From assembly GCA_033763355.1 (NCBI GenBank), contig JANRKT010000060.1, positions 1 through 21,524 of the forward strand: a DNA stretch of 21,524 bases, written 5' to 3'. Shown here one piece after another: positions 20,850 through 21,524 of the stretch. Position 1 is the stretch's first letter; every line of letters starts with the position of its first letter. Origin of the DNA: JANRKT01 sp033763355 (GTDB taxonomy: Bacteria > Bacteroidota > Bacteroidia > Chitinophagales > Chitinophagaceae). A model generated the notes under the pieces. That model did not search any database. It was not told where the DNA came from and saw only the letters and a program-made list of their open reading frames with translations. A program made the position numbers and the translations under genes.

Positions 20850-21524
20850 TTATAAATCTTCTTCGCTTGCCCTTTTCAGTAATTCTTTTTCTTCTTCGGT
20901 CAGCCGGTCGTAACCACGCTGACTGATCTTATCCAGTATCTCATCAATTTTTTGCTGCGTGAGGTTGGCTTTTTTCTGGTAAGGCAGTTTGCCGCGTGTA
21001 TTGTAAAAAACTTCCTGTTTCACCGGTGGTTTGCGGCGTTTGGGCTTGGCCGGATTGAAGAGGTTTACAAACCAGTCATACAAACGGTTCATCCAGTCGC
21101 CCCAGTCCTTGCCCCTTTGTAATGCTTTTGCATACAAAAGGCCAAACAATGCGCTGGCCACATGGGGAAAGAACCACCCCGGTTGAGAAGAAAGCCACGC
21201 AAAGTCAACCAACACGAATATGAGTGTAACTATCCATAAGGGGATGCCATTGCCTATCATGGGAAACAGGCGGTAACCCGGGGAAATAACAGTAGCGGCA
21301 ACAGCAATAGCAACAATTGATGTGCCTGCACCATAAAAAACTTCCGTACCGATGTTGCTTTCCAGTTGCGGAACAAGGTTGTAGGCCAGCAGGAAAATAA
21401 GCCCTCCGATAAAACCGCCATACAGGTAAACAGGCACCAGTTTGCGGTTGCCGGTTAAATCCTGCAGGATGTAACCGAATGTCCACAACCAGATTAAATT
21501 GCTCAGCAGTAAAATAGGCCGGAG
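20850..21524 (-). CDS. Rhomboid-fold membrane protein with DUF6576-like tail, partial, probably lacking the catalytic serine
   Basis: The frame runs off the right edge of the window, so the N-terminus, including the HxxxN loop histidine, is missing; 224 residues are seen. Rhomboid features are LLLSNLIWLWTFGYILQDLTGNRKLVPVYLYGG, then FYGAGTSIVAIAVAAT, then PHVASALFGLLYA, with about five membrane helices in view. The catalytic serine of GASxx is replaced by Gly (GAGTS, codons 21332-21318), while the partner His (codon 21164-21162) remains. The serine two residues later could act only if the loop shifts. The soluble tail (KPKRRKPPVKQ... IDEILDKISQRGYDRLTEEEKELL) matches the DUF6576 motif found in Bacteroidota rhomboids. 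It is probably a pseudoprotease; the first TTG at 21488 is not the real start. Confidence 0.85.
   Translation of the reverse strand, partial: LRPILLLSNLIWLWTFGYILQDLTGNRKLVPVYLYGGFIGGLIFLLAYNLVPQLESNIGTEVFYGAGTSIVAIAVAATVISPGYRLFPMIGNGIPLWIVTLIFVLVDFAWLSSQPGWFFPHVASALFGLLYAKALQRGKDWGDWMNRLYDWFVNLFNPAKPKRRKPPVKQEVFYNTRGKLPYQKKANLTQQKIDEILDKISQRGYDRLTEEEKELLKRASEEDL

Overview
The window looks like a chromosomal segment of a Bacteroidota bacterium, most likely Chitinophagaceae or a close relative. Reasons: the Bacteroidota-type -7 box TAnnTTTG lies just upstream of several genes, most genes lack a Shine-Dalgarno site, and characteristic proteins are present (S46 dipeptidyl peptidase, Bacteroidota-style Obg, a rhomboid with a DUF6576-like tail). 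Small G/C-rich palindromic repeats are scattered through it. No rRNA, tRNA, CRISPR array, transposase or integrase was seen, and no stretch longer than 300 bases lacks a gene.

Region 1 (1-5625, + strand) is a phenylacetate-catabolism operon: paaA, paaB, paaC and paaD (ring 1,2-epoxidase subunits and maturation factor), a DinB-like protein, paaG (ring-epoxide isomerase), a DUF3291 protein, paaI (thioesterase) and paaY (gamma-carbonic-anhydrase-like thioesterase). paaE, paaF, paaH, paaJ, paaK and paaZ are not here. Its striking trait is that paaA, paaB, paaD and paaG each carry extra in-frame sequence containing small palindromes, all at protein tails, linkers or loops. This resembles the in-frame palindromic elements of Rickettsia.

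Region 2 (5779-7271, - strand) is a two-gene, AT-richer cassette: an OLD/AAA-type ATPase overlapping by one base a small acidic-motif protein that may be a TOPRIM-like nuclease. It is a candidate anti-phage or DNA-processing module.

Region 3 (7514-15721) holds the Obg GTPase, a large polytopic membrane patatin, a YbjQ-family protein, a secreted S46 peptidase of DPP7 type, a secreted CHAT-domain protease without TPRs, and an AlkA-type DNA glycosylase. Region 4 (15799-17848) is an LpxH-like metallophosphatase, whose catalytic N-terminus is recovered only if translation starts at a CTG or other non-ATG codon, followed by a MurG/GT28-like glycosyltransferase. Region 5 (17841-21524, - strand) has cysS (overlapping the glycosyltransferase tail to tail by 8 bases), a membrane-anchored endonuclease/exonuclease/phosphatase protein, and a rhomboid-fold protein cut by the window edge that appears to have lost its catalytic serine.

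Intergenic gaps carry structured repeats. Two copies of a GTTGGYG/CRCCAAC hairpin (13605-13628 and 20737-20758) differ by three compensatory base-pair changes, and a 13-bp GNRA-loop hairpin sits next to the second copy.
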